Of a stretch of DNA of 64,000 nucleotides, positions 9,111-17,702 are shown one piece after another (position 1 is the stretch's first letter; each line of letters starts with the position of its first letter). Under the pieces are notes generated by a model. That model made no database searches and had not been told where the DNA came from. It saw only the letters and a program-made list of their open reading frames with translations. The DNA comes from RYN-230 sp963768945 (GTDB lineage: Bacteria; Actinomycetota; Actinomycetes; Streptosporangiales; Streptosporangiaceae). The translations under genes were made by a program, and so were the position numbers. The stretch covers positions 930,001 through 994,000 of the forward strand of contig CAVYJW010000006.1 of NCBI GenBank assembly GCA_963768945.1, in the 5' to 3' direction.

Positions 9111-9344
9111 TCCCACGGCACGGCTGACGGTCCCGGGACAGACCCGATAGATCGCCTAGCCCCCCGTCGCCCCTCCTCCGCAGGCTCACCCGCACCACTG
9201 GTCACATTGATCATGGGAGCCGCCACCCCTCCCGCGAAAGGTGCGCACAGCGGGGCCCGGCACATAGCCGGCCCGCCCGCCAGGCACGTGGCCGGCCCGT
9301 TTATCCCGTAGCCGTTCCGGGGGTCCGCCTTCTACCGTGGCCAG

Positions 9345-10355
9345 ATGCTGACTCCGCCCGCCGGCCTGCCCGAGGCCGTACTGGTGCCGGCCCTGGAGCG
9401 GTGCTGGGGCATCCGCGCCGCGTCGGTGCAGTACCGGCCCGTCGGCTGGGGCAGTCACCACTGGGCGGTTTCCGGTGAGGCCGGGGCACGGTGGTTCGTC
9501 ACCGCCGATGAACTGGAGAACAAGCGGCTCTCGAAGGCTGAGCCGCTGGCCGCGGGGTTCCGGCGGCTGCACGCAGCCCTGTCCGCCGCCACGGACCTGA
9601 AGGAATGCGGCCGTACCTTCGTCGTGGCCCCGGTTCCCTGCCGGGACGGCGAGCCGCTCGCGCGGGTGGGCAACCGGTTCGGCGTCGCGGTTTACCCGTT
9701 CGTTCACGGCCAGAGCTACGAGTGGGCGGAGTTCTCCTCGCCCGCGCACCGGCGCGCCGTGCTCGACCTGCTCGTCGCCACACACACCGCCCCGCCCGCC
9801 GCCCGCCGGCGTGCGCTGGCTGAGGACTTCCGCGTGCCGCACCGGGACGAGCTGGAGGCCGCCTGCCAGGCCGGTGGTGACATGCCCGACCGGGGACCAT
9901 ACTCGCGCCCGGCAGCACGCCTGATCCAGCAGCACGCCGCCCCTCTCCAGCGGCTGCTCGCCTGCTATGACCACCTTGTGGCGGCCGCCGGTACCCAGTC
10001 CTCCCGGACCGTCCTCACCCACGGCGAGCCTCATCCTGGCAACACCATGCTGACCGCCGGCGGGTGGCTGCTCATCGACTGGGACACCGCCCTGGCCGCC
10101 CCGCCCGAGCGTGACCTGTGGAGCCTCGACACCGGCGACGGGTCCATCCTGGAGGCCTACGCCGGCCTGACCGGCATCAGCCCGCAGTCCCCGATGCTGG
10201 ATCTGTACCGTCTGCGCTGGGACATCGCCGACATCGCCGTGGACGTGAGCCGCTTCCGGCGGACGCACACCGGGACCGCGGAGGATGACAAGTCCTTCGG
10301 GTTCCTGAATTCCCTGGTCAGGCAGGCCAGCGACGAGGGCGGCCGCGCCGGGTAG
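9345..10355 (+). CDS. APH-family phosphotransferase
   Basis: A 336-residue member of the aminoglycoside phosphotransferase / choline kinase fold. It shows the catalytic loop as THGEPHPGNTM (about residue 225; HG-x-x-x-x-N pattern) and the metal-binding LIDWDTALAAPPERDLWSL segment. The overall layout is closest to spectinomycin- or hydroxyurea-type APH(9) proteins. Many chromosomal members act on metabolites, so drug resistance should not be assumed. It is a stand-alone gene; the ribosome site is weak. Confidence 0.85.
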   Translation: MLTPPAGLPEAVLVPALERCWGIRAASVQYRPVGWGSHHWAVSGEAGARWFVTADELENKRLSKAEPLAAGFRRLHAALSAATDLKECGRTFVVAPVPCRDGEPLARVGNRFGVAVYPFVHGQSYEWAEFSSPAHRRAVLDLLVATHTAPPAARRRALAEDFRVPHRDELEAACQAGGDMPDRGPYSRPAARLIQQHAAPLQRLLACYDHLVAAAGTQSSRTVLTHGEPHPGNTMLTAGGWLLIDWDTALAAPPERDLWSLDTGDGSILEAYAGLTGISPQSPMLDLYRLRWDIADIAVDVSRFRRTHTGTAEDDKSFGFLNSLVRQASDEGGRAG

Positions 10356-10365
10356 CCCGCACTGG

Positions 10366-10638
10366 TCAGTCGGGGGGCTCAGGCACCGGGCCCTCGTGCG
10401 GCTCGGCCGCCCGGCCCAGCACAGTGCGCAGCAGGGTCTCGGCCGCGTCGGCGGCGATGCGCGCCGTGACCGCGTTGGTGTGGGCGCGGTCGAGGTTGCC
10501 GAGCGCGATGCAGTCGAACGACACCTGGGCGTCGTGCACGGCCAGCTCGAGCTGACGCGAAGCCTCGTCGAGGCTGATCGCCTGCTCGTCGCTGCTGCGG
10601 ACCCTCATCGCCCGCTCGCCACTGTCTGGGATGCTCAC
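10366..10638 (-). CDS. Small hypothetical helical protein
   Basis: Ninety residues from GTG 10638, which has an excellent purine-rich ribosome site (GAGGAGGGGAGAGG) upstream, so it is probably translated. The middle (about 20-75) is predicted mostly helical with regular hydrophobic spacing; the C-terminus is Pro/Glu-rich. No family is recognised. It is convergent with the APH-type gene, ten bases from its end. Confidence 0.6.
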   Translation of the reverse strand: MSIPDSGERAMRVRSSDEQAISLDEASRQLELAVHDAQVSFDCIALGNLDRAHTNAVTARIAADAAETLLRTVLGRAAEPHEGPVPEPPD

Positions 10639-10928
10639 GGCCCTCTCCCCTCCTCACCCGGACCCGCTCCATCTGCTGGCGGGGCGGGGCGCGCCGCAGG
10701 CGTGTCCCCTCCGAGCCAGCGATCCCGGGGTTCCGGGGGTCGTCCCCCGGACCAGCACCGCCGGGATGGCAGACCCTTACCCGGGCGCGGGCCGGCCATG
10801 CAGCCGGAGCCGCCGGGACCCGCTGGTCAACTGCCTATGGCCAGGCCCACACGGCTGAGCGCCCCGCCGGCGCCAGCACGGATCTACGATGAAAACGACA
10901 TCACACCCGCTACGAGGACGTGCTCACG

Positions 10929-12572
10929 ATGCCCGACTTCGCGTACACCGACCTGCTCCCCCTGGGCCCCGACGCCACCGAGTACCGCCTGCTGACCGCG
11001 GACGGGATCACCCGGCGGCAGGCTTTCGGCCGGGACTTCCTCGAGGTGGACCCGGAGGTGCTCACCCTGGTCGCCCGCGAGGGCATGCGGGACATCGCAC
11101 ACCTGCTGCGGCCCGGGCACCTGCGCCAGCTGCGCGCCATCCTCGATGATCCGGAAGCCAGCCGCAACGATCGTTTCGTTGCGGGGGATCTTCTGAAGAA
11201 CGCGTGCATCGCGGCCGGCGGGGTGCTGCCCATGTGCCAGGACACCGGGACCGCCATCGTGATGGGGAAGCGGGGCGGGCAGGTCCTCACCGACGGGCAG
11301 GATGAAGAGCATCTCAGCCGCGGCATCTACGAGGCGTACACCCAGCTGAACCTGCGCTACTCGCAGCTGGCCCCGCTGTCGATGTTCGAGGAGCGGAACA
11401 CCGGCACCAACCTGCCGGCCCAGGTCGAGATCTACGCCACCCCCGGGCAGGAGTACAAGTTCCTGCTCATGGCCAAGGGCGGCGGGTCGGCTAACAAGTC
11501 CTTCCTCTACCAGCAGACCAAGACGGTACTGAACCCGGCCGGGCTGCACACGTTCCTGGAGGAGAAGATCCGGTCGCTGGGCACGGCCGCCTGCCCGCCG
11601 TACCACCTGGCCATCGTGGTCGGCGGCACCAGCGCCGAGTACGCGCTGAAAACCGCCAAGTACGCCTCCGCCCGGTACCTGGACACCCTCCCCGCCAGCG
11701 GGTCAGCGGCCGGCCATGGCTTCCGTGACACCGAACTCGAAGCCGAGATACTCGAGATCACCCGGAAGATCGGCATCGGCGCGCAGTTCGGCGGCAAGTA
11801 TTTCTGCCACGACGTGCGCGTGATCCGGCTGCCCCGGCACGGCGCGTCCTGCCCCGTGGCCATCGCGGTGTCGTGTTCCGCCGACCGGCAGGCGCTGGCC
11901 AAGATCACGCCGGAGGGCGTGTACCTGGAGCGGCTGGAGACCGACCCGGCCCACTACCTGCCCGAGACCACCGAGGGCGACCTCGGCGACGACGTGGTGC
12001 GGATCGACCTGAACCGGCCGATGAGCGAGATCCGCGCGGAGCTGACCAAGTACCCGGTGGCGACGCGGCTATCGCTTACCGGACCGCTGGTGGTCGCACG
12101 GGACATCGCGCACGCGAAGATCGCCGAGCGGCTGGCCGCCGGGGACCCCATGCCGAGGTACCTGGCCGCCCACCCCGTGTACTACGCCGGCCCGGCCAAG
12201 ACGCCGAAAGGCTACGCGTCCGGGTCGTTCGGCCCGACCACGGCCGGCCGGATGGACTCCTACGTCGGCCAGTTCCAGGCGGCCGGCGGCTCGTTGGTCA
12301 TGCTGGCCAAGGGAAACCGCTCTCCCGCCGTCACCGCGGCTTGCCGCGAGCACGGCGGGTTCTACCTGGGCTCCATCGGCGGCGCAGCGGCCAAGCTGGC
12401 CCAGGACTGCATCACCAAGGTCGAGGTTCTCGAGTACCCGGAACTCGGCATGGAGGCGGTCTGGCGCATCGAGGTCCGCGACTTCCCGGCGTTCATCATC
12501 GTGGACGACAAGGGGAACGACTTCTACGCCGAGGAGCCGCAGCCGCCGCTGCTCACTATCGGCAGCCGGTAG
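10929..12572 (+). CDS. fumA: Fumarate hydratase class I (iron-sulfur)
   Basis: Interconverts fumarate and malate in the TCA cycle. The product of about 547 residues has both domains of class I fumarases: the alpha part (GGVLPMCQDTGTAIVM, GGGSANKSFLY) and the beta part (PVYYAGPAKTPKGYASGSFG, GGFYLGSIGGAAAKLA). Cysteines at about 103, 222 and 316 line up with the three cluster ligands of E. coli FumA, so an oxygen-sensitive [4Fe-4S] enzyme is expected. ATG 10929 is preferred to GTG 10920 because GAGG lies eleven bases ahead of the former and only two ahead of the latter. Confidence 0.95.
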   Translation: MPDFAYTDLLPLGPDATEYRLLTADGITRRQAFGRDFLEVDPEVLTLVAREGMRDIAHLLRPGHLRQLRAILDDPEASRNDRFVAGDLLKNACIAAGGVLPMCQDTGTAIVMGKRGGQVLTDGQDEEHLSRGIYEAYTQLNLRYSQLAPLSMFEERNTGTNLPAQVEIYATPGQEYKFLLMAKGGGSANKSFLYQQTKTVLNPAGLHTFLEEKIRSLGTAACPPYHLAIVVGGTSAEYALKTAKYASARYLDTLPASGSAAGHGFRDTELEAEILEITRKIGIGAQFGGKYFCHDVRVIRLPRHGASCPVAIAVSCSADRQALAKITPEGVYLERLETDPAHYLPETTEGDLGDDVVRIDLNRPMSEIRAELTKYPVATRLSLTGPLVVARDIAHAKIAERLAAGDPMPRYLAAHPVYYAGPAKTPKGYASGSFGPTTAGRMDSYVGQFQAAGGSLVMLAKGNRSPAVTAACREHGGFYLGSIGGAAAKLAQDCITKVEVLEYPELGMEAVWRIEVRDFPAFIIVDDKGNDFYAEEPQPPLLTIGSR

Positions 12573-12656
12573 CGGGAGAATCCCGGCACGACACACGTGC
12601 TATTCTCACGCGCTTCACAGCAAACCCGGCGGATGCCGCGTGTATCGTCCGGTGTC

Positions 12657-14714
12657 ATGCACGTTGCGGCCAGCACGGGGCGGGTGGTCGCGGGGCGCTA
12701 CCTCCTTCAGAACACCATCGGCCGCGGGGCCATGGGGACCGTCTGGCGAGCCCGGGATACTGTCCTGGCCCGGGACGTCGCGGTCAAAGAGGTGCGTATC
12801 CGTGGCCCGGTGACCATGGGCTCGGTGATGACCGAGGAAACCCGGATCCTCTACGCGCGCACCCTGCGGGAGGCCCGGACCGCAGCGCGGCTGAACCATC
12901 CCGCGGTGGTGACCATCTTCGACGTCGTCGAGGCCGACGGCAGCCCGTGGATCGTGATGGAACTCGTCGAGGCGCGGTCCCTGGACCAGGTCCTCACCGA
13001 GGACGGCCCGCTGGCCCCGTATCAGGTGGCCGACCTCGGCCTGCGGGTGCTCGGCGCGCTGGCCTGCGCCCACGCGGCCGGCATCCTGCATCGCGACGTG
13101 AAGCCGAGCAACGTGCTGCTCGGCCCGGCCGGCCGGGTCGTGCTGACCGATTTCGGCATCGCCACCCTCGAGGGCGATAGCGGCCTCACCCAGGCCGGGA
13201 TGGTCATGGGTACCCCCGGCTTCACCGCGCCCGAACGGATCCGGGGCGATCCGGCCAGCCCGGCGTCTGACCTGTGGTCGCTGGGCGCGACCCTGTACGC
13301 CGCGGTCGAAGGACGCGGGCCTTTCGACGACCGGGGCAACTCCATCGCAATCCTCGCGGCCATCGCCAACGGGGAAGCACCGCGGCCCCGGCAGGCCGGC
13401 CCGCTGCGTCCCGTCATCGAGGCCCTGCTGCACCGCAATCCGCTGGCCCGGCCGGACGCCGCCGCCGTAGGCCGGCAACTGGCCGCCGCCGGGACCAGAG
13501 CCGGGAACGGCGCCGCTTCGTCCGGGGACGCCCCTTCGGCGAACGCCCCTTCGGCGAACGCCCCTTCGGCGAACGCCCCTTCGGCGAACGCCTTCGCTGG
13601 AGAGGCCGGCAGGCCGCCCGCCGGGGCCGGCGCCCGGCTGCTAACCGCACCGCTGAACCTGGCCTCGGCCGGGCCGCAGACTCAAGCCCCGGCCGGTGGC
13701 GGGTCCGGGCCCGGCGCTCCTCGGCCAGACGGCCGGTGGGCGGGAGCGCTGTGGCCCGACGGCCCGTGGACGGACGCACCGTCGGCCGACGGCCCGTGGC
13801 CAGACGCACCGTCGGCCGACGGCCCGTGGGCGGACGGCCTGTGGATGGACGGCCCGTGGACGGACGAACCGTCGGCCGACGGCCGGTGGCCGGATAGGCC
13901 GTGGTCCGACCGGCCGTATCCCGACCGGCCGTGGCCGGAATCCCTGGGCCCCGAATTCCCGCGGCCGCCGTCCGCCGCACCACAGACCCCCGGAGGGCAG
14001 CCCTTCGCACCGTGGGCCCCCGCACCACGGGTCCCCGCTCAGGAGTCATCCGCACCGCAGGCCGGCCGGCACGGCGTCGGCACACCAGGATGGGGGCGCG
14101 GACTGGCGGCCGAGTTGGCGGCGATGCTGCCGCGCGGGCGCCGGGGGCTGCTGGCCCTCGTTGGCGCCCTGGCCATCGTGGGCGCCGGCATCCTGGTAGG
14201 GGTGGCGCTGACCCGCGGGAACAGCGGCACAGGTGCCACGTCCGGGGCGGCAGGCTGGCGGGCCGCAACCGCCAGCCAGGCCGGGTCCCCGGCTGGTTTC
14301 AGCATGACTGTTCCGGCCGGGTGGCAGACGGCGCGACGCGGGACCGGCGCCGCCTTCACCAGCCCGGCTGGTGACGTGTCGATTCTGGTCACCCCCACGG
14401 CCGCGGGCGGGGTGACGGCCCCCGGGCAGGTGCGCCGACAGCTGGCCCGGGTCCTGCAGGAGGGCCGTTTCCCCGGCTACGAGCCGATCGGCGGCCGGCC
14501 CTTCGCCTTCCAGGGCGGGGCCGGGGTGGCCTGGCAGTTCACCTGGCAGCCCGCGAGCGGAGGCCGGATGGAGGTGCTGGAGATCGCGTTCCGGGTCACC
14601 ACCCCGGCCGGCCGCCAGGGCTACCTGGTCCGCGAATCGGCGCCCGCCTCCGCGTGGACGGCCAGCCAGCCCGAGTTCCATCAGGCGCTGATCACGTTCC
14701 GGGCCCGCTCGTGA
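12657..14714 (+). CDS. Membrane-anchored Ser/Thr protein kinase
   Basis: A 685-residue Pkn-type kinase. The kinase domain (about 14-275) has the glycine loop IGRGAMGTVW, the lysine in AVKEVR (about K44), the catalytic HRDVKPSNVLL (about D147), DFGIA and GTPGFTAPE. A long Pro/Asp/Trp/Ser-rich linker (about 285-480) contains four exact 15-bp repeats (APSAN) and a run of DGPW/DAPSA repeats. One membrane helix (about 497-518) precedes an extracellular domain of about 165 residues with FSMTVPAGW. It is followed by a bidirectional terminator and secreted cell-wall proteins, so envelope sensing is a reasonable inference. Start at ATG 12657; a TATTCT -10-like box is at 12601-12606. Confidence 0.92.
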   Translation: MHVAASTGRVVAGRYLLQNTIGRGAMGTVWRARDTVLARDVAVKEVRIRGPVTMGSVMTEETRILYARTLREARTAARLNHPAVVTIFDVVEADGSPWIVMELVEARSLDQVLTEDGPLAPYQVADLGLRVLGALACAHAAGILHRDVKPSNVLLGPAGRVVLTDFGIATLEGDSGLTQAGMVMGTPGFTAPERIRGDPASPASDLWSLGATLYAAVEGRGPFDDRGNSIAILAAIANGEAPRPRQAGPLRPVIEALLHRNPLARPDAAAVGRQLAAAGTRAGNGAASSGDAPSANAPSANAPSANAPSANAFAGEAGRPPAGAGARLLTAPLNLASAGPQTQAPAGGGSGPGAPRPDGRWAGALWPDGPWTDAPSADGPWPDAPSADGPWADGLWMDGPWTDEPSADGRWPDRPWSDRPYPDRPWPESLGPEFPRPPSAAPQTPGGQPFAPWAPAPRVPAQESSAPQAGRHGVGTPGWGRGLAAELAAMLPRGRRGLLALVGALAIVGAGILVGVALTRGNSGTGATSGAAGWRAATASQAGSPAGFSMTVPAGWQTARRGTGAAFTSPAGDVSILVTPTAAGGVTAPGQVRRQLARVLQEGRFPGYEPIGGRPFAFQGGAGVAWQFTWQPASGGRMEVLEIAFRVTTPAGRQGYLVRESAPASAWTASQPEFHQALITFRARS
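13530..13589 (+). repeat. Four 15-bp coding tandem repeats in kinase linker
   Basis: Four exact copies of GCCCCTTCGGCGAAC encoding APSAN in the kinase linker. Being 15 bp, changes in copy number would keep the frame. Confidence 0.9.
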
Positions 14715-14715
14715 C

Positions 14716-14749
14716 GCTGGCGGCCTCCCCGCACGGGAAGGCCGCCAGC
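14716..14749. terminator. Bidirectional hairpin between kinase and SLT-domain gene
   Basis: Fifteen-base arms (14716-14730 and 14735-14749, GCTGGCGGCCTCCCC against its complement, one mismatch) with a GCAC loop, placed between two convergent genes. There is no U-tract, as is usual in high-GC actinobacteria. Confidence 0.75.
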
Positions 14750-14770
14750 ACCTCAACAGCAGTACGCGGG

Positions 14771-15715
14771 TCAGTACCCCATGTAGGAGCCGCCCTGCCG
14801 GACAGACACGACTCCGGGGATGTTGTTCATGGAGCCGTACCGGCTGATCGCATACCGGAAGGCCGCGATCATGTTGTCCACCGGGTTCCAGATGTTGTGG
14901 TGCCCGGGCAGCGCGTAGGCCTGGAACGTCGGGCCGATCACCTGGGCGATACCCTCGGACGGATGGCCCGCCGCCGCGTTGGAATCCCAGCCGTTGTACG
15001 CGCCGGGGTTCCCGCCTGACTCGTGCTGCACCACGATGTAGGCCGCGCTCGTGCTGAGCAGCCCACGGGATACGCCGTGCTCCTCCAGGGCGTGCTCAGC
15101 GGAGCAGATCCACCAGTGCAGGGTGGACGACGCGCACGGTCCGGTGCGCCGGGGGCTGGCGTGATGCCCCGGCTGAGCCCGGTGCGCGGGGGCCGCGCGC
15201 TGGGCGTTCCTTGCGGAGCCGTCCAGTTGCGGGTGCCGGGCCGGCCGCGCGCCGCTGGCATGCTGGCCAGCAGCCTTGGCCGGGTGCCCGGCGGGCGTGC
15301 GGTTCCCGGGCCGGGACGCGGGCCCGGATTTGCCCGGCCGGGCGACCTGGATGGCAGCCAAGCCGGAGGCCAGGATGGCCTGGCCACTTGCGGTCACGGC
15401 CGGGATGCCGGCCGCTAGGTGCGCGGAGGCATGGCCGTCCGCACCTTCGAGCGCACCACCGGTCTGGGCCAGGGAGATCTGGGCCAGCGGGATCTGGGCC
15501 AGCGGGATCTGGGCCAGCGGGAGCGCGCTGGTGCCGCCGTGCGTGGCCAGGGCCGTGCTGAGCGCTGCGGTTGCGCCTCCACCGCTTGGGCTGGCGGGGG
15601 CTAGCCCCGCGGCGACCAGGGCAGCCGCCGTGGCGGTCGTTCCCGCGACCGTGAACGTGAGACGTGTGGGCTTGCGGTTGGAGTTACGAAACGTGAATGT
15701 CCTGGGGATGGACAA
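14771..15715 (-). CDS. Secreted lytic transglycosylase-like (SLT fold) protein
   Basis: Exported protein of 314 residues predicted to act on peptidoglycan. The signal peptide lies in the first about 45 residues (RKPTRLTFTVAG, then an Ala/Thr-rich hydrophobic core). A low-complexity linker contains LPLAQI repeats and an Arg/Pro/His-rich stretch. The C-terminal lysozyme-like domain (about 200-314) carries the putative catalytic glutamate in VQHESGGNPGAYNGWDSNAA (about E232), then GIAQVIGPTFQAY, NPVDNMIAAFRYAISRYGS. Start chosen at TTG 15715: AAGG lies six bases upstream and this gives a proper signal peptide, whereas the extension to 15853 is Pro/Arg-rich. A second protein of the same broad type follows at 16230-16904. 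Confidence 0.82.
   Translation of the reverse strand: MSIPRTFTFRNSNRKPTRLTFTVAGTTATAAALVAAGLAPASPSGGGATAALSTALATHGGTSALPLAQIPLAQIPLAQISLAQTGGALEGADGHASAHLAAGIPAVTASGQAILASGLAAIQVARPGKSGPASRPGNRTPAGHPAKAAGQHASGARPARHPQLDGSARNAQRAAPAHRAQPGHHASPRRTGPCASSTLHWWICSAEHALEEHGVSRGLLSTSAAYIVVQHESGGNPGAYNGWDSNAAAGHPSEGIAQVIGPTFQAYALPGHHNIWNPVDNMIAAFRYAISRYGSMNNIPGVVSVRQGGSYMGY
15466..15525 (-). repeat. Four 15-bp repeats in SLT-protein linker
   Basis: Four near-identical units of GGGCCAGCGGGATCT (plus-strand reading) encode repeated PLAQI/SLAQ blocks in the secreted protein. Confidence 0.85.
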
Positions 15716-16229
15716 GGTTGACCTTCGATCGGGCGCACGAGGTGCGCTCGGCCTCCACCCGGGGGCACTGCGGATCACAGCAGGGGGTGCTGGGGGCCAC
15801 AGCGGCGCGTCGACGTGCCGCGGGTCAGGGCGGCAGGTTGCGGGGGGTGGCAACCATCAGACACGCCCGGGTGCTTCCGACAAACCACGATGCCCAATAC
15901 CGGCAATTAGTTCTGCCCGAAACCTCAGAAAAGACGCTATGACCTAGGACACACTCTTTGGCCAGCAGATGGAACATAGATTCGACTCTAGGGATTTAAC
16001 TGGGCGATCATCACGAACCTTGGAAACCTGACATACCAGGTGATACGTGTCACAAAGTGACATCTCGTATTTGATGCCTTACGAACCGTAGGCTATTTCG
16101 GCCACCCAGCCGAGATGAGGGTCGCGGGACGGAGAGACAGCCTCGAACACTAAGTAACGTTTTTCACACGCCAGGTAATGATCAGGACTCAGACGCGAGG
16201 GCCGGATAAGCGGGCTGACTCGCTGTTAC
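15716..16229. other. 514-bp AT-richer spacer: long leader of SLT-protein gene
   Basis: No gene is apparent. Base composition falls to near 50 % GC over much of the stretch (about 15890-16170), in contrast to the coding DNA. It must hold the 3' end of the 16230-16904 transcript and the promoter and leader of the 14771-15715 gene. The one clear element is the perfect inverted repeat TGTCACAAAGTGACA at 16048-16062, which could be a regulator site. Confidence 0.6.
16048..16062. promoter_or_regulatory. Inverted repeat TGTCAC-AAA-GTGACA, possible operator
   Basis: Perfect 6-base arms around AAA in the AT-rich region upstream of the SLT-protein gene. Its shape resembles dimeric HTH-regulator sites (for example CRP-like), but no regulator can be assigned. 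Confidence 0.45.
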
Positions 16230-16904
16230 TCAGTAGTAGCCGTGTGCTTGCCAGAAAGACCACGCGCTGCACGGGTCGCCATAGCGGGACTGGATATAGC
16301 CCAGTCCCCACTTGATCTGGGTGGTCGGATCCGTCATCCAGTCCGCGCCCGCAGTAGCCATCTTGCTTCCAGGGAGTGCCTGCGGAATCCCGTACGCGCC
16401 GCTGGCATTCTCGGCGTTGTACCGCCAGCCGCTCTCCCGGGTCCAGATGTTGTTCAGGCAGCTGAAATAGGTGCCTGGACTCCAGCCGAACGAGGACAGC
16501 ATGTTGTAGGCGATGCTCTGAGCTGTACCGGGGTTAGGCGGTGCCGCAACGACGACTGCGGTCGTACCGCCACTCGTGCCTCCGCCAGTGGTCCCGGTTG
16601 CGCTCAGGGGCTGTGAGGCGACCTTAGGCGCGCCGACGAGGTGCATGCTGTGCGATGCGGCGGACAGCACGATCATCTGCTGCCGCTGCTGCTCGAGCAC
16701 GGCCATGGCCTGGCTCCCGGACACGGCCGCGGCGGCGATGGCCGCCCCGGAATTCGGCACATTGCCAGGCCGCACAACCACCAGGTAGCCCGCAATGGCG
16801 ATTCCGGTGACCGCGGTGACCGCGGTAGCGGTGACGGGCAACAAAATGCCATTACGGCGTGCCGCCCGTCGTTTTCCGGGGCTTCGCCTCCGGTGTTGTG
16901 ACAA
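16230..16904 (-). CDS. Secreted transglycosylase/resuscitation-type lysozyme-fold protein
   Basis: A 224-residue exported protein. A basic N-terminus (RRRSPGKRRAARRNG) and hydrophobic helix (about 20-45) form the export signal or membrane anchor; a Ser/Ala/Gly/Thr linker leads to the C-terminal domain (about 128-224) with WTRESGWRYNAENASGAYGI (putative catalytic E157), PQALPGSKMATAGADW, TQIKWGLGYIQSRYGDPCSA and a terminal HGYY. This motif set defines a common actinobacterial transglycosylase-like family. TTG 16904 is supported by GGAAGGA six bases upstream. The 5' leader is very long and structured (see 16944-17102). Confidence 0.87.
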   Translation of the reverse strand: MSQHRRRSPGKRRAARRNGILLPVTATAVTAVTGIAIAGYLVVVRPGNVPNSGAAIAAAAVSGSQAMAVLEQQRQQMIVLSAASHSMHLVGAPKVASQPLSATGTTGGGTSGGTTAVVVAAPPNPGTAQSIAYNMLSSFGWSPGTYFSCLNNIWTRESGWRYNAENASGAYGIPQALPGSKMATAGADWMTDPTTQIKWGLGYIQSRYGDPCSAWSFWQAHGYY

Positions 16905-16943
16905 GGCTGTCCTTCCGTGGGCCGAACTCCCGGGCGAGACACC

Positions 16944-16984
16944 CTGGAGCAGACCGCTGCGCCTACGGGCAGCGCGTGGTCCAG
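16944..16984 (-). promoter_or_regulatory. Large hairpin close to the start of the transglycosylase gene
   Basis: On the minus strand an outer stem CTGGA/TCCAG encloses GACC/GGTC and a strong CGCTGC/GCAGCG stem around CCGTAGGC. It lies about 40-80 bases before the TTG start, a position suited to an attenuator or terminator of a leader RNA. Confidence 0.45.
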
Positions 16985-17035
16985 TTCCTCTGCCAAATAC
17001 CAGCCGCAGAAACTAAGTCACCAAGAACGTGCTTG

Positions 17036-17102
17036 GCGGAAGGCCTTGAACCATCGGCGCTACCTTGCCAGAGGCGAGGGAGGGGTCTGCAACCGCTTCC
17101 GC
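17036..17102 (-). ncRNA. Candidate structured leader RNA (three-way junction)
   Basis: On the minus strand, 7-base arms GCGGAAG (17102-17096) and CTTCCGC (17042-17036) pair exactly and enclose a hairpin TTGCAGA/TCTGGCAA and a smaller GCC/GGC hairpin, giving a closed 67-base domain inside the leader of the transglycosylase gene. The length and lack of a normal T-arm rule against a tRNA. c-di-AMP (ydaO-type) riboswitches commonly precede such genes in actinobacteria, but the ydaO core sequence CAGCTAAC is absent here. The RNA could be a divergent member or something else. Confidence 0.4.
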
Positions 17103-17408
17103 TGAAAAAGTTGTGACGGCTGGGCAACCAGCAATGTGGGGTAGATCACAAACTGACAACACGTACCGTAACAATTACCTGCTGTAGTGAAGGGCCAAGT
17201 TGTGGTCACGGCCTGCACTGCTGACCTTGGTCACGACACGCTGGTCTCGTCCCGGAAACACGCTTTCCCGGGAGTTTGTCCGCCCGTCCGGCCACCCCAC
17301 TGGCCCGCCTCCAGCGGCCCCCCGGTGGGGTGGGCCCCGGCTGAGGCCGACCGGCAAGGAGCGGGTAGCGGTCGCCCTGCCACTCACGTCTCCAGCAGGG
17401 AGTTCCGG
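17103..17408. other. Intergenic remainder upstream of the leader RNA
   Basis: From 17103 to 17186 the sequence is AT-richer and probably contains the promoter of the transglycosylase transcript on the minus strand, but no convincing -35/-10 pair can be picked. From 17187 to 17408 it is ordinary GC-rich DNA between the end of the small membrane gene and that promoter; nothing else is seen. Confidence 0.4.
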
Positions 17409-17702
17409 TCACATGTGGGCCGGGTTCTGGCTGCGCCTGGCCTTGGCCGGGGCCACTGGGTTGGCGGCTCCTGCCGGGCCCGTCACCGAGGCGGTGGCCG
17501 CCGGGCTGGCCGTGGCGCCCGCGGCTGGAGTGGCCGCCGCGGTCCGGCCGTGCTGCGCCGAGAGCTTCAGGCTCGCATCTCTTTCGCCCTCCAGCCGCAG
17601 ACCGAGGACCAGGCCGACCGCCATCGTGATGATCAGGGGGACGGCGATGAGCATGAACCGGCTCCTCCGCGCACCCGCTGGCGACCATTGCCTGTTACGC
17701 AT
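17409..17702 (-). CDS. Small single-pass membrane protein, partner of HtrA-like protein
   Basis: Ninety-seven residues: a basic N-terminus (RNRQWSPAGARRSRF), one membrane helix (about 17-35, LIAVPLIITMAVGLVLGL), then an Ala/Thr/Pro-rich outside segment. No family is recognised. The start ATG at 17702 overlaps the stop codon of the HtrA-like gene (17695-17697) by eight bases, so translation is probably coupled and the two products likely work together at the membrane. Confidence 0.65.
   Translation of the reverse strand: MRNRQWSPAGARRSRFMLIAVPLIITMAVGLVLGLRLEGERDASLKLSAQHGRTAAATPAAGATASPAATASVTGPAGAANPVAPAKARRSQNPAHM

Noticed and set aside
9345..10355. Antibiotic resistance gene
   Set aside because: APH-fold motifs are present, but chromosomal members act on many substrates and nothing in the neighbourhood indicates resistance or mobility, so only the family is called.
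17036..17110. tRNA gene on the minus strand
   Set aside because: The ends pair like an acceptor stem and the opposite strand reads GLEP as tRNA antisense often does, but the closed domain is only 67 bases, has no canonical T-arm, D-arm or anticodon stem, and the 3' CCA position does not fit.
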